A stretch of 64,000 nucleotides of DNA from Globisporangium splendens. Its lineage: Eukaryota; Oomycota; Peronosporomycetes; Pythiales; Pythiaceae. Positions within the stretch are counted from its first letter, which is position 1; each line of letters begins with the position of its first letter. The position numbers were made by a program, and so were the translations under genes. Below are positions 1 through 10,045 of the stretch, one piece after another. Below the pieces are notes generated by a model that ran no database searches, was not told where the DNA came from, and saw only the letters and a program-made list of their open reading frames with translations. Location: positions 310,001 to 374,000 of the forward strand of contig VFIW01000040.1 in NCBI GenBank assembly GCA_006386115.1, written 5' to 3'.

Positions 1-3000
1 CAATGAGCTGATAAACAGCATGCCGACGCCAGAGTTGACACCTTGGTACGACGCGTACTCAGCATCGACAAAAACTAGACCGAACAGCAGCGCCAAGATC
101 AGCGAGATCACGAATCGGGTCAGGTTGTACGTTGGCGTGCGCCAGTACGTATCAATGAAACGCTTGACGACAAAGACCATCTGCACTGTAGAGCTTGCAG
201 CGCGCTTCTCGGTGAAGACCATCTCAGGAAGGTTGGGCGATGGGTGGCCAACGCCATCTCGTGCAATCACAGCATCGAGCTTCTGTTTGTTTTCACTTGA
301 GTTGAAGTATTTCACAAAATCCATGCCGTCAGCCGCTGTGTTGCCCACACCGGCACCGATGCATTCCAGCATCCACGTCGCCGGGTTGTATCCACGTGGG
401 AGCGGCGCAACCCCTGGGACAGCTTGGAAGTAGTCCACTAGGTGTCGGCTCTTCTTACCAAGACTACCGAAGTAGACCGTCTCACCACCACGCTTGAGCA
501 AGAGCAATTGGTCGAACAAGAAGAACACTTCCGACGAAGGCTGGTGAATCGTGCACACCACGGTTCGACCCGTGTCAGCGACCTTACGGACACCGTCCAT
601 GATGAGCTTCGCAGATCGAGCGTCGAGGCCACTCGTGGGCTCGTCCAAGAACAACACACTCGGCTGAGCCGCCAATTCCACACCAATAGTCAATCGCTTC
701 ATTTGCTCTACTGAGCTGCCACGAATGATCTGATCCGCGATCCCGTGCATGTCAAGCAAATCCAAACATTCGTTCACCGAATCGTACTTCTTGCTGTCAG
801 GGACACTGCTGTCTTGACGCAGGAAAGCACTGAACGTCAGTGCTTCGCGGATCGTCGACGCTTCCGAGTGAATGTCCATTTGCTCACAGTAGCCAGTGCA
901 ACGACGGATGGCCAAATCGTTCGCTTCGTACCCGTTCAACAAGATCTTGCCACCAATTTTGCCTCCCGTCTTGCGACCAGCGATGACATCCATCAGCGTC
1001 GTCTTGCCAGCGCCGGAGGAGCCCATCAATGCCGTGATGGTACCAGGTAACGCGTAGCCGGTGATGCCCTTGAGCAAATCGATCGATTCCTTTGGGTTGC
1101 TCGGCAATGGCACCGTGTACCACAAGTCCGTGAACGCCAGTGTGACGGGCGTAAAGTTGACTTGGCTAGCATCCACTTCCAAAATTACTGCGCTTCCAGA
1201 TGTATTCGACGTTGGCGATGCTTCGGAATGCTTCGGGGTTTGCATGGCTACGTATGCGTCTTCACGCTCTTGATCTGAGCTAAAAGAGATGTTTTCTGGC
1301 GTCTCGTAACGAACACGTTCGAGCATGAAGCAAGACATCGAGATGTACAGCAAGTACAGCACAACCGAGTACAAGATGCCATACACGACCCAATACTTCT
1401 CGGTTGGAATGTCGAACAAACCCAAGTAGTACTCGCCCATTGTCTTGCCATAATCCGTGCAGTAGTCCACGTCCTTGTAAATGCATGTGTTGAATTCGTC
1501 GGAGCGGTACTGGTTCACAGCCAAGGCACGCAGGGTCCAGCTGACCGGACTGAGCCAGTGGATCCAGATGAAGTAGTCTGGGATTTGGGGCTTGACGACG
1601 ATAAAACCGGCAAAGATCATGAAGAACAGGATCGACACCATCGAGATCGGGTTGGCGATGTCGCCGTTCTTCGCAGCTGAGGAGAGAAAGAAGAACCATG
1701 CGCCGAACGCCAGATTCGTCATCAGCAGGATCAGTTCAAACAAAATGTACTCTGGCGCCTTGGAGACAAACCCGCACATCCAGTAGACGATGGTACCAAA
1801 AATGATCGTTTCCGCGAGCGCCAATGGAATCTGGCTCAGCGAGTTCGCGAGGACGTACGACGTTGTGCGAAAAAAGTTGGCACCGCGCTGCTTGTAGAAG
1901 ATGTCACGAGCCGAGATGTAGGTTGGGATCTGAGACGACTGACCCATCGACAGGAACATGATACACGTGAAGATGATACCCATCACGACCTGCATGTTCG
2001 TGACGTCGAACTGATAGAAAGTCGTCGCGTTGAGCAACCCCATGACAAGCACCATCACGATACGCCCGAAGATGAACGGCTTGTTGCGAAATTGCACCAT
2101 CAACTGGCGTCTGACCAGTAGCGCCGTGCTCTCCCAGAAAGACTGATGGAACTCGGGCATATGGTCCATGTGAGCGCCAACATTCTCAAGCAGTTCCGGG
2201 TTGTACGGAGCCTCCAAGGCTCGAAGCATTTCATGGTGAATCGCAGATCGGCGGAAGATCTCGGCGAACTCACTTGGGTAACGTGGCACGTTCTGAGCGC
2301 CAGGGGTCTCGTATCTGCGCTGCTGCTTCGTGCCAAGATCAAGGAGGTAGTCGGCGACATCTCTCTCAGGCGTGTACGTAAAGCCCAAGCCCTCAAAATA
2401 TTCAATAGCCTGGTCGCACGGACCATGGTACATCACTTCGCCGTCGTTCATGATCATCACATCATCGAACAGTGCAAACACTTCTGGAGCTGGCTGGAGC
2501 AACGCGATGACCACCGTTTTGCGCAACTTCTTGGCGATGCTTCGTTGCGTGTTGATGATATCGAACGTGGCGGCACTGTCAAGACCCGTACTGATCTCGT
2601 CCATAAAGGTCATGTACTTCATGCCGAACTCCATTTCGCCGGTCGTCACACGCTTTCGTTCACCGCCAGAGACACCACGGGTCATCGCGTCGCCGACAAT
2701 GGTGTTCATGCAGTTCTCAAGACCAAGTTGCTGGATGACAACGTCTGGGTAATGCGCAAACAATGCCTTGGCAGCTTCCAATGCCGCAAGGTTCTCCTCC
2801 GGTGTACCCTTCGACAGGAGCTCTTCGCCGCGCTTGGTCAATTCTCCACCAGAGCACGCATGCGCGAACTCCAGGGTCTCTTTCACAGTGAGAATCGGGT
2901 AGTGCTTGTCACGCTGGGTCGTGTAGGCAGCGAACTGCGGGAGACGCTTGATCAACTCTATTTGGTTTTGCCCATTGTACTGGATGTCACCTTCGAGTGT

Positions 3001-3426
3001 GATGTTCTTCTCCATGGGAAAGCGTCCACTCAGGATCTTCATCAGTGACGACTTGCCCGAACTGGGCTGTCCCAGCAAGAGTGTGATCGTGCCGGGTTTG
3101 AAGGAGCCGCTGACGTCCTTGAGGATTTCCTTGCGCACAGACTGCTTGTTGGACTTGGACATTCCTTTGAATGCCTTCTTGACGGTGTTCGTAAGCGTCG
3201 GAAGTTCCGGGGTGTCGCTTTTTTCTTCGGCGACGACGATATCGGCCGAGACACTCAGGTTGTTGAAGCGCACCTCCATTTGCGGGAGCGCACGGCCCAG
3301 CGCAGCTTCAATGCGTGTCGCGAGGTGTTCGTTGAGCGCTTGCGGTCCCTGTGCCATGAGCGCCTTGCCGGACTCATAGCCGATCGCAGGCTTGTGCTCT
3401 TCACCGGGTATGGATGTTCTCTCCAT
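1..3426 (-). CDS. PDR-type ABCG transporter, 5' part (runs off left edge)
   Basis: Full-size ABCG/PDR efflux pump with NBD-TMD-NBD-TMD order; the family exports toxic or lipophilic compounds across the plasma membrane using ATP. The frame is open for 1142 codons from ATG 3426 to position 1. NBD1 has Walker A GQPSSGKSS near residue 120 and signature VSGGERKRV near 250. TMD1 lies at about residues 440-710. NBD2 has Walker A GSSGAGKTT near 800, signature GSSVEQMKRL near 905 and Walker B/D-loop LFLDEPTSGLD near 930. The last visible residues (YQGVNSGVGMLFISSL) belong to the start of TMD2. Family members are about 1350-1500 residues, so roughly 200-300 C-terminal residues lie outside. The start is supported by a perfect oomycete initiator 41 nt upstream. 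No frameshift or intron is visible. Substrate cannot be read from sequence. Confidence 0.95.
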   Translation of the reverse strand, partial: MERTSIPGEEHKPAIGYESGKALMAQGPQALNEHLATRIEAALGRALPQMEVRFNNLSVSADIVVAEEKSDTPELPTLTNTVKKAFKGMSKSNKQSVRKEILKDVSGSFKPGTITLLLGQPSSGKSSLMKILSGRFPMEKNITLEGDIQYNGQNQIELIKRLPQFAAYTTQRDKHYPILTVKETLEFAHACSGGELTKRGEELLSKGTPEENLAALEAAKALFAHYPDVVIQQLGLENCMNTIVGDAMTRGVSGGERKRVTTGEMEFGMKYMTFMDEISTGLDSAATFDIINTQRSIAKKLRKTVVIALLQPAPEVFALFDDVMIMNDGEVMYHGPCDQAIEYFEGLGFTYTPERDVADYLLDLGTKQQRRYETPGAQNVPRYPSEFAEIFRRSAIHHEMLRALEAPYNPELLENVGAHMDHMPEFHQSFWESTALLVRRQLMVQFRNKPFIFGRIVMVLVMGLLNATTFYQFDVTNMQVVMGIIFTCIMFLSMGQSSQIPTYISARDIFYKQRGANFFRTTSYVLANSLSQIPLALAETIIFGTIVYWMCGFVSKAPEYILFELILLMTNLAFGAWFFFLSSAAKNGDIANPISMVSILFFMIFAGFIVVKPQIPDYFIWIHWLSPVSWTLRALAVNQYRSDEFNTCIYKDVDYCTDYGKTMGEYYLGLFDIPTEKYWVVYGILYSVVLYLLYISMSCFMLERVRYETPENISFSSDQEREDAYVAMQTPKHSEASPTSNTSGSAVILEVDASQVNFTPVTLAFTDLWYTVPLPSNPKESIDLLKGITGYALPGTITALMGSSGAGKTTLMDVIAGRKTGGKIGGKILLNGYEANDLAIRRCTGYCEQMDIHSEASTIREALTFSAFLRQDSSVPDSKKYDSVNECLDLLDMHGIADQIIRGSSVEQMKRLTIGVELAAQPSVLFLDEPTSGLDARSAKLIMDGVRKVADTGRTVVCTIHQPSSEVFFLFDQLLLLKRGGETVYFGSLGKKSRHLVDYFQAVPGVAPLPRGYNPATWMLECIGAGVGNTAADGMDFVKYFNSSENKQKLDAVIARDGVGHPSPNLPEMVFTEKRAASSTVQMVFVVKRFIDTYWRTPTYNLTRFVISLILALLFGLVFVDAEYASYQGVNSGVGMLFISSL

Positions 3427-3466
3427 TTCAATTCTGATTTCTTGGTTGCTTGGAGTGTGAGAATGC

Positions 3467-3482
3467 AAATTGAAGAATGAGC
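3467..3482 (-). promoter_or_regulatory. Oomycete initiator (Inr) of the ABC transporter gene
   Basis: On the minus strand this reads GCTCATTCTTCAATTT, a 16/16 match to the known oomycete core promoter GCTCATTYYNCAWTTT. It ends 41 nt upstream of ATG 3426, the expected distance for a short oomycete 5' UTR. Confidence 0.85.
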
Positions 3483-4188
3483 ACAGCAGGAGAGGGAAGT
3501 GTCAGCGGCGACGGGGGAGGGTGACTCGATTCTGTAGCTCGCTAATAGCATCGCTTGATTTTTCGTCGCAGGTGCCAACGTTTCTACTGTATATGAAAGC
3601 ACCATCTCTCACTCGTGCGGCGCAAGCCGTTGACGCTTGGTGTTGAAGAAAAGCGACATATTCTCTTTTTCACAGCCTGCATGCACTCCAATGCCGATAT
3701 AGAAATGCAACTCGATCAAGAAATGCACCTCTCCTCCCTCTAGTGTCGATTACGCCAAGTCAGACACCTTTTCGCTGCTTGGCGATGCATGCTGCCACAA
3801 TCAGCGTACCACTTTGATTAAAGAACCCGTAAATAGGAGTTCGAAAGCATCGCGTCGACCCTAAAAACGGGTATTGCAGATTGATGATGGCACGGCGGAT
3901 CATCTGTCGCATCCATCACCAGTTGACAGCTCCTAAATAGGGGTTGACGATGTCGAAATATCCCTAAGAAAGGGTTCCAAGGATTTCCCTGTCTCACAGC
4001 TGGGCATAAACATTGCTGAGGAGTGTCGTCTTGAGTGGATGATGATGGCAGCTGTCTCGCTGGGAGGAGCCAATAGTCCTTGGAGGAGCTTCAACTAGCC
4101 AATAGATCTTCAAGCGGTCACTAGACCAGCAGGCGGTGCACCAGGATTTTCATTTGGCAGGATCAACAGACGCCGTCTACCGCCGAGT
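3483..4188. other. Intergenic, upstream of the ABC transporter
   Basis: No convincing gene. Short open frames lack family motifs. No element A or LINE sequence was seen here. Upstream control sites of the transporter would lie here, but I cannot name one. Confidence 0.5.
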
Positions 4189-4281
4189 GCCGAGTCCAGT
4201 GGGAGCGTATGCAGATGATGCCGAGTCCAGTGGGAGCATCTTCAGATGACGCCGAACACATTGAAAGTATATACAGATGAT
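4189..4281. repeat. 31-bp tandem repeat, three units
   Basis: Units at 4189-4219, 4220-4250 and 4251-4281. The first two start GCCGAGTCCAGTGGGAGC and end in CAGATGA; the third is more diverged but keeps GCCGA at the start and CAGATGAT at the end. The array lies about 0.7 kb upstream of the ABC transporter initiator. Confidence 0.8.
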
Positions 4282-4715
4282 GCCAATCTCTAGGTGTCGT
4301 ATTTTGTAGTGCTCAGACACCTCATTGCGGGAATCTACGTGGTGTTTCTGGGGCCAGTCAGGTGAAAGGCAACATTACAGCACTAGCGGATACGGAGGGA
4401 TACGAGAGCCAATCAATATGGCGTTCCTCTGGCCCGTGCCACAAATGAACCTCGGCTTTCTGTTGTTAAACGTTCTCTTACCAGGTCAGAATGAGCATCG
4501 TTTCGTTGTATTGTCAAACCGTGACAATTGCGGCCTCATCGCCTCGCACGAATGCCACCTCCCATCCAGAATCCCCCAGCTTCGTTTCGACCAGGAGAGG
4601 GGAGCACAGAACGCACAGTGCAGTAACGATAGTTAAGACCGAATATGAATTGAGTAGTTTACATTCGATACCTGAGTGAGGGTGGCTGTGCTCGTGGCGT
4701 ACTGTAACGGGCTGA
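4282..4715. other. Intergenic, no recognised gene
   Basis: Short open frames on both strands show no family motif. Nothing can be assigned here. Confidence 0.4.
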
Positions 4716-4748
4716 CTTTCGATCTAGCCTTATAAAGGACAGACAGCC
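4716..4748 (+). mobile_element. Short piece of LINE 5' end next to element A
   Basis: ACTTTCGATCTAGCC followed by GGACAGACAGCC matches, with a few differences, the first ~33 bases of the full-length LINE (minus strand, 18725 to about 18692). Element A follows directly. It is probably left over from a rearrangement or a severely truncated insertion. Confidence 0.55.
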
Positions 4749-5341
4749 ATTCTCCATTTTTCCCAGTAGAGCTCAAGCGGTCCAGTTCCAGCCTCAGCGG
4801 TCCAGTTTGGACCGGCCCATCCCAGGGAGAGAATCCCTCCTTCTTGGAGGCCCTGGAGTGGTGAGGAATGGAATGCACGATCACTATGAGCACGACTACG
4901 GACCCTATGTCGTGGTCAATCCGCCACTAAGCACAACTGCGACGCCCACCAGGACGCCGCACTATTACCTGCTGTCTGCGGCCACCATACCGAGCAGCAC
5001 AAGACCCCCCGCTGTCTGCGGCCACCACACCGAGCAGCACAAGACCCCCGTAACAGAGCCTACCGGCTCTGTGACTCGAGACGTGATCGAAGCATCGAAG
5101 CACGACGTTCACCAGTGCAAGTGAGGCTGACAAAGCACAGCCAAAACGTATACAACAACGAACAAAGCCATTTACAAAATGGCACACGAAGAAACTACAA
5201 ATGCCAGAAAAACTAGAAAATGACGAAAAACCTGGACGCAAGTGTGAGAATGCTTGTGTTACGGCAGGATATGATAGCTGAGAACCCACCATTTCTCTTC
5301 CCCGGGAATCTTAAACTCTAAGTTCAATAGATTCTTTATCA
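4749..5341 (+). mobile_element. Element A copy 1 (SINE-like retroposon)
   Basis: Runs from ATTCTCCATTTTTCCC to TTCTTTATCATT. It has two units of the internal 39-40 bp repeat. Hairpin-prone words inside include GGTCCAGTTTGGACC, AGGGAGAGAATCCCT and CCATTTACAAAATGG. Its 5' end abuts a LINE fragment and its 3' end abuts the left arm of OYE block U1. No matching duplication flanks it, so one or both junctions are rearranged. Confidence 0.85.
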
Positions 5342-5407
5342 TTGCATCCCCTCCGCGTCTATTCATACGAAGGAATCTGCACAGCGGGTGCTCCAGTTTC
5401 TATCCGC

Positions 5408-6535
5408 TCACTGTTTCGCAGTCGTGTCGTACACTGGGAACGTGCTGTACCCTGCTGGACCCATCTTGGCGTCCCAGTAGTACTCGTATTCAATTTCCGG
5501 GTTCAGCGGCCAGTCATTCTGGAAACGCTCAGCCAAGTCCGGGTTCGACATGTACAAGCGACCGAAGCCCACGAGATCAGCACTGCCGCTGCGGATCACA
5601 CCTTCCGCGGTGTCGCGCGTGTAGCTGTTGTTGGCCATGACGAGTCCCTTGAACGCGGTCTTGGCGTCGAACGCCGAGAGCAGACGACTCTTGTCCGTGT
5701 AACCAAAGCCAAAACCGTCGAGCATCGCCAAGTACGCCAGTCCGTGGTGGCTCAGCTGCTCCATCGCGTAGGTGAACACTTCGGCATTGTCTTCGCTGCC
5801 CATGCCGCCAAACACGCCGTTTGGTGCCAGACGCACACCGATGCGGTCGGCTGGCCACACGGTCTTGATGGCCTCGACGACTTCGAGCAAGAAGCGCGTG
5901 CGGTTCTCGACCGAGCCGCCGTACTTGTCCGTTCGCTTGTTGGTGCTCGATTGCAAGAACTGGTCGATCAGGTATCCGTTGGCACCGTGGATCTCGACGC
6001 CGTCAAAGCCCACTTGCTTGGCGCGTTCGGCGCATCGACGGTAGTCCTCGACGACACCCGCGATCTCGTCGGTCTCCAGCGCGCGCGCTGGCTCGAACGG
6101 CACGCTCTCACCCTTGTTGTTTCTCGTGTGGCCACCCTCGTAGCACGTGGCCGAGGCCGACACGACGTCGCCCTTCGAGTTGAGCGACGGGTGCGCCTGG
6201 CGACCCGTATGCCAGAGTTGCAGGAAGATCTTGCCGTCGCGCGCGTGTACCCGCTCCACGACCTTGCGCCAGCCTTCTGCTTGCTCGTCGTTGTAGAGCG
6301 CCGGCGCGCCATACCAGCCGAACGCTTGCTCCGAGATCGCTGTGGCTTCCGAGATGATCAGGCCCGCACCGGCACGCTGCTCGTAGTACACGGCGTTGAG
6401 CTCGCTGGGCACACGCGTGTGGATGTCCGAGCGCGCTCGGGTGAGTGGGCCGTAGACGACGCGGTTCTTGAGAGTGAGACCCTCGCCGATCTGCAGTGGC
6501 ATGAAGAGCTTGTAGTCCTTGGTGACGGCGACCAT
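5408..6535 (-). CDS. Old yellow enzyme family NAD(P)H:flavin oxidoreductase, group a (a1)
   Basis: FMN-dependent ene-reductase of the OYE family (single TIM barrel, about 375 residues), reducing activated C=C bonds with NAD(P)H. Visible family residues: Thr32 in PLTRAR (flavin contact), Gln106 in LQLWH, the substrate-binding pair His183 and Asn186 with catalytic Tyr188 in HGANGYL, Arg235 in RIGVRL, and C-terminal FMN-phosphate loop SADLVGFGRLYMSNPDL. The start MVAVTKDYKLF is chosen over an upstream in-frame extension because that extension begins with TTG and covers the initiator element. No signal peptide, so probably cytosolic. It is divergent to a2 and has the same predicted protein as a2, a3, a5 and a6. 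Plant OPR enzymes are relatives, but the substrate here is unknown. Confidence 0.93.
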   Translation of the reverse strand: MVAVTKDYKLFMPLQIGEGLTLKNRVVYGPLTRARSDIHTRVPSELNAVYYEQRAGAGLIISEATAISEQAFGWYGAPALYNDEQAEGWRKVVERVHARDGKIFLQLWHTGRQAHPSLNSKGDVVSASATCYEGGHTRNNKGESVPFEPARALETDEIAGVVEDYRRCAERAKQVGFDGVEIHGANGYLIDQFLQSSTNKRTDKYGGSVENRTRFLLEVVEAIKTVWPADRIGVRLAPNGVFGGMGSEDNAEVFTYAMEQLSHHGLAYLAMLDGFGFGYTDKSRLLSAFDAKTAFKGLVMANNSYTRDTAEGVIRSGSADLVGFGRLYMSNPDLAERFQNDWPLNPEIEYEYYWDAKMGPAGYSTFPVYDTTAKQ

Positions 6536-6591
6536 CGTTGGCGGTAGTGAGAGTGAGTCTGTGGTGGTGGTTGGTGTTGCTGCGACGTGGG

Positions 6592-6610
6592 AAATGCGCG
6601 AATGACGAGC
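6592..6610 (-). promoter_or_regulatory. Initiator-like core promoter of OYE a1
   Basis: Minus strand carries TCATTCGCGCATTTC, an oomycete Inr-like sequence with a one-base insertion relative to the consensus, 56 nt before ATG 6535. The same sequence precedes every group a gene. Confidence 0.55.
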
Positions 6611-6956
6611 TATGGGCAAGGGTCAGTGCGTGGCTTGTGGTTGCGCTTCGATGGCTGGTACGAGTTGCGTTTCCTCCAGGATGGCGGGACATTGCCATCT
6701 TCTTCTAAAGCACCACGCAAATGGGTTTACTCGTGGAAACTGCTGATGCAATCACAAGTTGAATGTCTGTCGCTCTCGTCCAATGAGACGGCCGGATTCC
6801 AGGTCGGCCGCGCCGTGATTGGCTCACGCCGTTTCACATGAGACCATGATGATGCAGTCGAACCTGACATTCACGCGTTGACGCAGTCTCTCTGTGACGT
6901 GTGAGCAGGATCGCTTTTTCCGGATGCTGTAGAAAGGACAGCTGGGTTATCTTGTC

Positions 6957-8311
6957 TCATCTCCACCACCCGCGATTGCTTCAAGCTCTTGCTCGTTCGT
7001 GCCGTAGGCGCTTTCGAACCAGATTCAACCAGCACACCATTGCAGTGAACAATTCCTGCGAAAGAAAGTCAATGGTCAGACGCAAGTGATTTAACAGGCG
7101 TAACTATCGACATTGTGGTTTATTTTGTGATGTATTACAGATGGTCAACCAGACGTAGTTTGCTTTTCTTTGTTTTGCTTTTTTGAAATGAGACGAAAGG
7201 ACAGACTAGATCTCGTGTGCATTTTAGACTGGAACTTCATGCTTGCTGGGGGGGGAAGCAGTACCTATAGCTATTTAGTTGAACTACTGTGCCACGTACT
7301 CGAAGCACATGGGTAGAATCGCCATTAGCTTGCTTGGCTCATCGCGTTCTCCTCCTTTTCCTTGTCCATGTGCTCGTTCTTTTCGTGCTTGAAATGTCAA
7401 ATGCTGTGCATAGTCCCAAACAACAATCCGAAGAGCGACTCGGATTTCCCACCAGCTTGGCCATGAGGTGCGCGATGATCTCGCAAGCTGGGGTTTGCCT
7501 TTTTCAACGACGCGTCACTATAGTATCAACGATTTGGAGCGTTCCAACTTCTGTGTTCGAGGCCAACACACGACGAGGACAAGAATCGCCCATGAACGGC
7601 GCATGAGTTTTGGGGTTGCTTGGTTGTTTCCGGCACCAACAAAGTAAGTTAGGAAGTTGTTTTTTCTTACCACCATGCCTCGGCCGAGTTTTATTTCAAT
7701 CACGCACACCCGCAAACGCATGAGAGCTATTCGTCTCCATTTGTTGGTTCCCTCTCTGTTTCGATATCGACAGGCTCTTCCCAAGAAGGCACGCGAGAAA
7801 CTGGTGCGTGGTGGTCGGCCAAAATAGCCTGTGACGCAGGATGTCTTGACCGTGGGTTCGCCATCGAGCACGATAAAGTCGCCTATGATAGCTCGGAACT
7901 GGTCCCACTGCTCCTTGGAGAGCGAGATGAGCCGAATTGGGTTCTCGACAAAGTAGAACTTCGTGAGTGTTGGTGGAAACGTGACATTCCGGATGAGTCA
8001 GCACTATGCATATCCTTACATACTCGATTGACTCGGAATTGTGCATCAGCATTGTTCTGTATGAGAAGCTATGGATACAAGAAAAGCGGCAGTGGGTAGG
8101 AATATCGGTGGGAGGACAAGATGAGACCAACATGGATCATCGGACTGAGCTTTATTGTTTTGTCAGTAGCCATATTCCGTCGCTTCTCGCTCTTAGTTGA
8201 CCTCATTTCGCATCAATACACTACTGTAAACATGGGATTGACAACGCATTAGGTACCATCGGCGAGTTTCACTTGATCGACGCCAGACACATGCCGAATT
8301 TCGCCATGTGC
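6957..8311. other. Non-palindromic spacer of OYE block U1
   Basis: Separates the divergent promoters of a1 and a2. It contains a G tract at about 7250 and the decayed LRR-like remnant listed separately. The segment CTATAGCTATTTAG at about 7268 is the uninterrupted form of the copia target in U2. Confidence 0.6.
7690..7992 (-). pseudogene. Decayed coding remnant, LRR-like (U1 spacer)
   Basis: The minus-strand frame starting near 7992 reads NVTFPPTLTKFYFVENPI and continues through KEQWDQFRAIIGDF. Its LxxLxLxxNxI-like spacing resembles a leucine-rich repeat of a cell-surface protein. No start codon is present, and after about 65 codons protein-like composition seems to switch frame (a second frame ends EEPVDIETEREPTNGDE then stop). 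This suggests a 3' gene fragment with a frameshift. Equivalent remnants occur at 29615-29917 and 43253-43555. Identity is tentative. Confidence 0.4.
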
Positions 8312-8657
8312 GACAAGATAACCCAGCTGTCCTTTCTACAGCATCCGGAAAAAGCGATCCTGCTCACACGTCACAGAGAGTCTGCGTCAACGCGTGAATG
8401 TCAGGTTCGACTGCATCATCATGGTCTCATGTGAAACGGCGTGAGCCAATCACGGCGCGGCCGACCTGGAATCCGGCCGTCTCATTGGACGAGAGCGACA
8501 GACATTCAACTTGTGATTGCATCAGCAGTTTCCACGAGTAAACCCATTTGCGTGGTGCTTTAGAAGAAGATGGCAATGTCCCGCCATCCTGGAGGAAACG
8601 CAACTCGTACCAGCCATCGAAGCGCAACCACAAGCCACGCACTGACCCTTGCCCATA

Positions 8658-8676
8658 GCTCGTCATTCGCGCATTT
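8658..8676 (+). promoter_or_regulatory. Initiator-like core promoter of OYE a2
   Basis: GCTCGTCATTCGCGCATTT, an Inr-like sequence about 57 nt before ATG 8733. Homologous positions lie just upstream of a3 (about 23712-23730), a4 (about 30583-30601), a5 (about 42155-42173) and a6 (about 44221-44239). Confidence 0.55.
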
Positions 8677-8732
8677 CCCACGTCGCAGCAACACCAACCA
8701 CCACCACAGACTCACTCTCACTACCGCCAACG

Positions 8733-9860
8733 ATGGTCGCCGTCACCAAGGACTACAAGCTCTTCATGCCACTGCAGATCGGCGAGGGTCTCACTCTCAA
8801 GAACCGCGTCGTCTACGGCCCACTCACCCGAGCGCGCTCGGACATCCACACGCGTGTGCCCAGCGAGCTCAACGCCGTGTACTACGAGCAGCGTGCCGGT
8901 GCGGGCCTGATCATCTCGGAAGCCACAGCGATCTCGGAGCAAGCGTTCGGCTGGTATGGCGCGCCGGCGCTCTACAACGACGAGCAAGCAGAAGGCTGGC
9001 GCAAGGTCGTGGAGCGGGTACACGCGCGCGACGGCAAGATCTTCCTGCAACTCTGGCATACGGGTCGCCAGGCGCACCCGTCGCTCAACTCGAAGGGCGA
9101 CGTCGTGTCGGCCTCGGCCACGTGCTACGAGGGTGGCCACACGAGAAACAACAAGGGTGAGAGCGTGCCGTTCGAGCCAGCGCGCGCGCTGGAGACCGAC
9201 GAGATCGCGGGTGTCGTCGAGGACTACCGTCGATGCGCCGAACGCGCCAAGCAAGTGGGCTTTGACGGCGTCGAGATCCACGGTGCCAACGGATACCTGA
9301 TCGACCAGTTCTTGCAATCGAGCACCAACAAGCGAACGGACAAGTACGGCGGCTCGGTCGAGAACCGCACGCGCTTCTTGCTCGAAGTCGTCGAGGCCAT
9401 CAAGACCGTGTGGCCAGCCGACCGCATCGGTGTGCGTCTGGCACCAAACGGCGTGTTTGGCGGCATGGGCAGCGAAGACAATGCCGAAGTGTTCACCTAC
9501 GCGATGGAGCAGCTGAGCCACCACGGACTGGCGTACTTGGCGATGCTCGACGGTTTTGGCTTTGGTTACACGGACAAGAGTCGTCTGCTCTCGGCGTTCG
9601 ACGCCAAGACCGCGTTCAAGGGACTCGTCATGGCCAACAACAGCTACACGCGCGACACCGCGGAAGGTGTGATCCGCAGCGGCAGTGCTGATCTCGTGGG
9701 CTTCGGTCGCTTGTACATGTCGAACCCGGACTTGGCTGAGCGTTTCCAGAATGACTGGCCGCTGAACCCGGAAATTGAATACGAGTACTACTGGGACGCC
9801 AAGATGGGTCCAGCAGGGTACAGCACGTTCCCAGTGTACGACACGACTGCGAAACAGTGA
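8733..9860 (+). CDS. Old yellow enzyme family oxidoreductase, group a (a2)
   Basis: A 375-residue OYE encoding the same protein as a1 and lying in the right arm of the U1 palindrome, transcribed away from it. It keeps flavin and substrate residues Thr32, Gln106, His183, Asn186 and Tyr188. The ATG at 8733 follows the initiator by about 57 nt. The 3' side, about 170 bp from the stop, meets element A copy 2. High G+C at third positions makes the reverse strand open too, but only this frame has OYE motifs. Confidence 0.93.
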   Translation: MVAVTKDYKLFMPLQIGEGLTLKNRVVYGPLTRARSDIHTRVPSELNAVYYEQRAGAGLIISEATAISEQAFGWYGAPALYNDEQAEGWRKVVERVHARDGKIFLQLWHTGRQAHPSLNSKGDVVSASATCYEGGHTRNNKGESVPFEPARALETDEIAGVVEDYRRCAERAKQVGFDGVEIHGANGYLIDQFLQSSTNKRTDKYGGSVENRTRFLLEVVEAIKTVWPADRIGVRLAPNGVFGGMGSEDNAEVFTYAMEQLSHHGLAYLAMLDGFGFGYTDKSRLLSAFDAKTAFKGLVMANNSYTRDTAEGVIRSGSADLVGFGRLYMSNPDLAERFQNDWPLNPEIEYEYYWDAKMGPAGYSTFPVYDTTAKQ

Positions 9861-10045
9861 GCGGATAGAAACTGGAGCACCCGCTGTGCAGATTCCTTCG
9901 TATGAATAGACGCTAATGTGCTCTCGACTTCATGTTTTTGCACTGTTTTGTTTGGAGCATCATTTCGCTTGTGACGCCTGTATTTGTAATCAAGGCTGCA
10001 CTGTATATTCGTTGTGAAGAGCGAGAACCAGCAAGAGAAAAGAAC

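Larger units (their letters stand above)
5355..9913. repeat. OYE block U1: inverted arms with divergent gene pair
   Basis: Arms at 5355-6956 and 8312-9913 are reverse complements over about 1.6 kb. Each holds one complete OYE gene with its promoter. The spacer (6957-8311) is not palindromic and contains a decayed coding remnant. The same block recurs as U2 (from 22474, split by a copia insertion) and U3 (from 40918), all in the same orientation judged by the spacer. The near-identity implies recent tandem triplication or ongoing gene conversion. Confidence 0.9.

Noticed and set aside
2146..3048. 300-codon plus-strand frame inside the ABC transporter
   Set aside because: Antisense shadow; the minus strand carries both ABC cassettes in one frame.
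4325..4636. 103-codon frame upstream of element A copy 1
   Set aside because: No family motif, no initiator and overlapping frames of similar length; likely chance.
5342..6547. Long open frame (about 400 codons) antisense to OYE a1, with equivalents opposite every OYE gene
   Set aside because: It mirrors the G+C-rich OYE codons, has no family motif, and lies opposite a gene with complete OYE signatures.
6535..6619. N-terminal extension of the group a OYEs (MPIARHS...)
   Set aside because: It would need a TTG start and would overlap the initiator; alignment with groups b and c supports the internal ATG.
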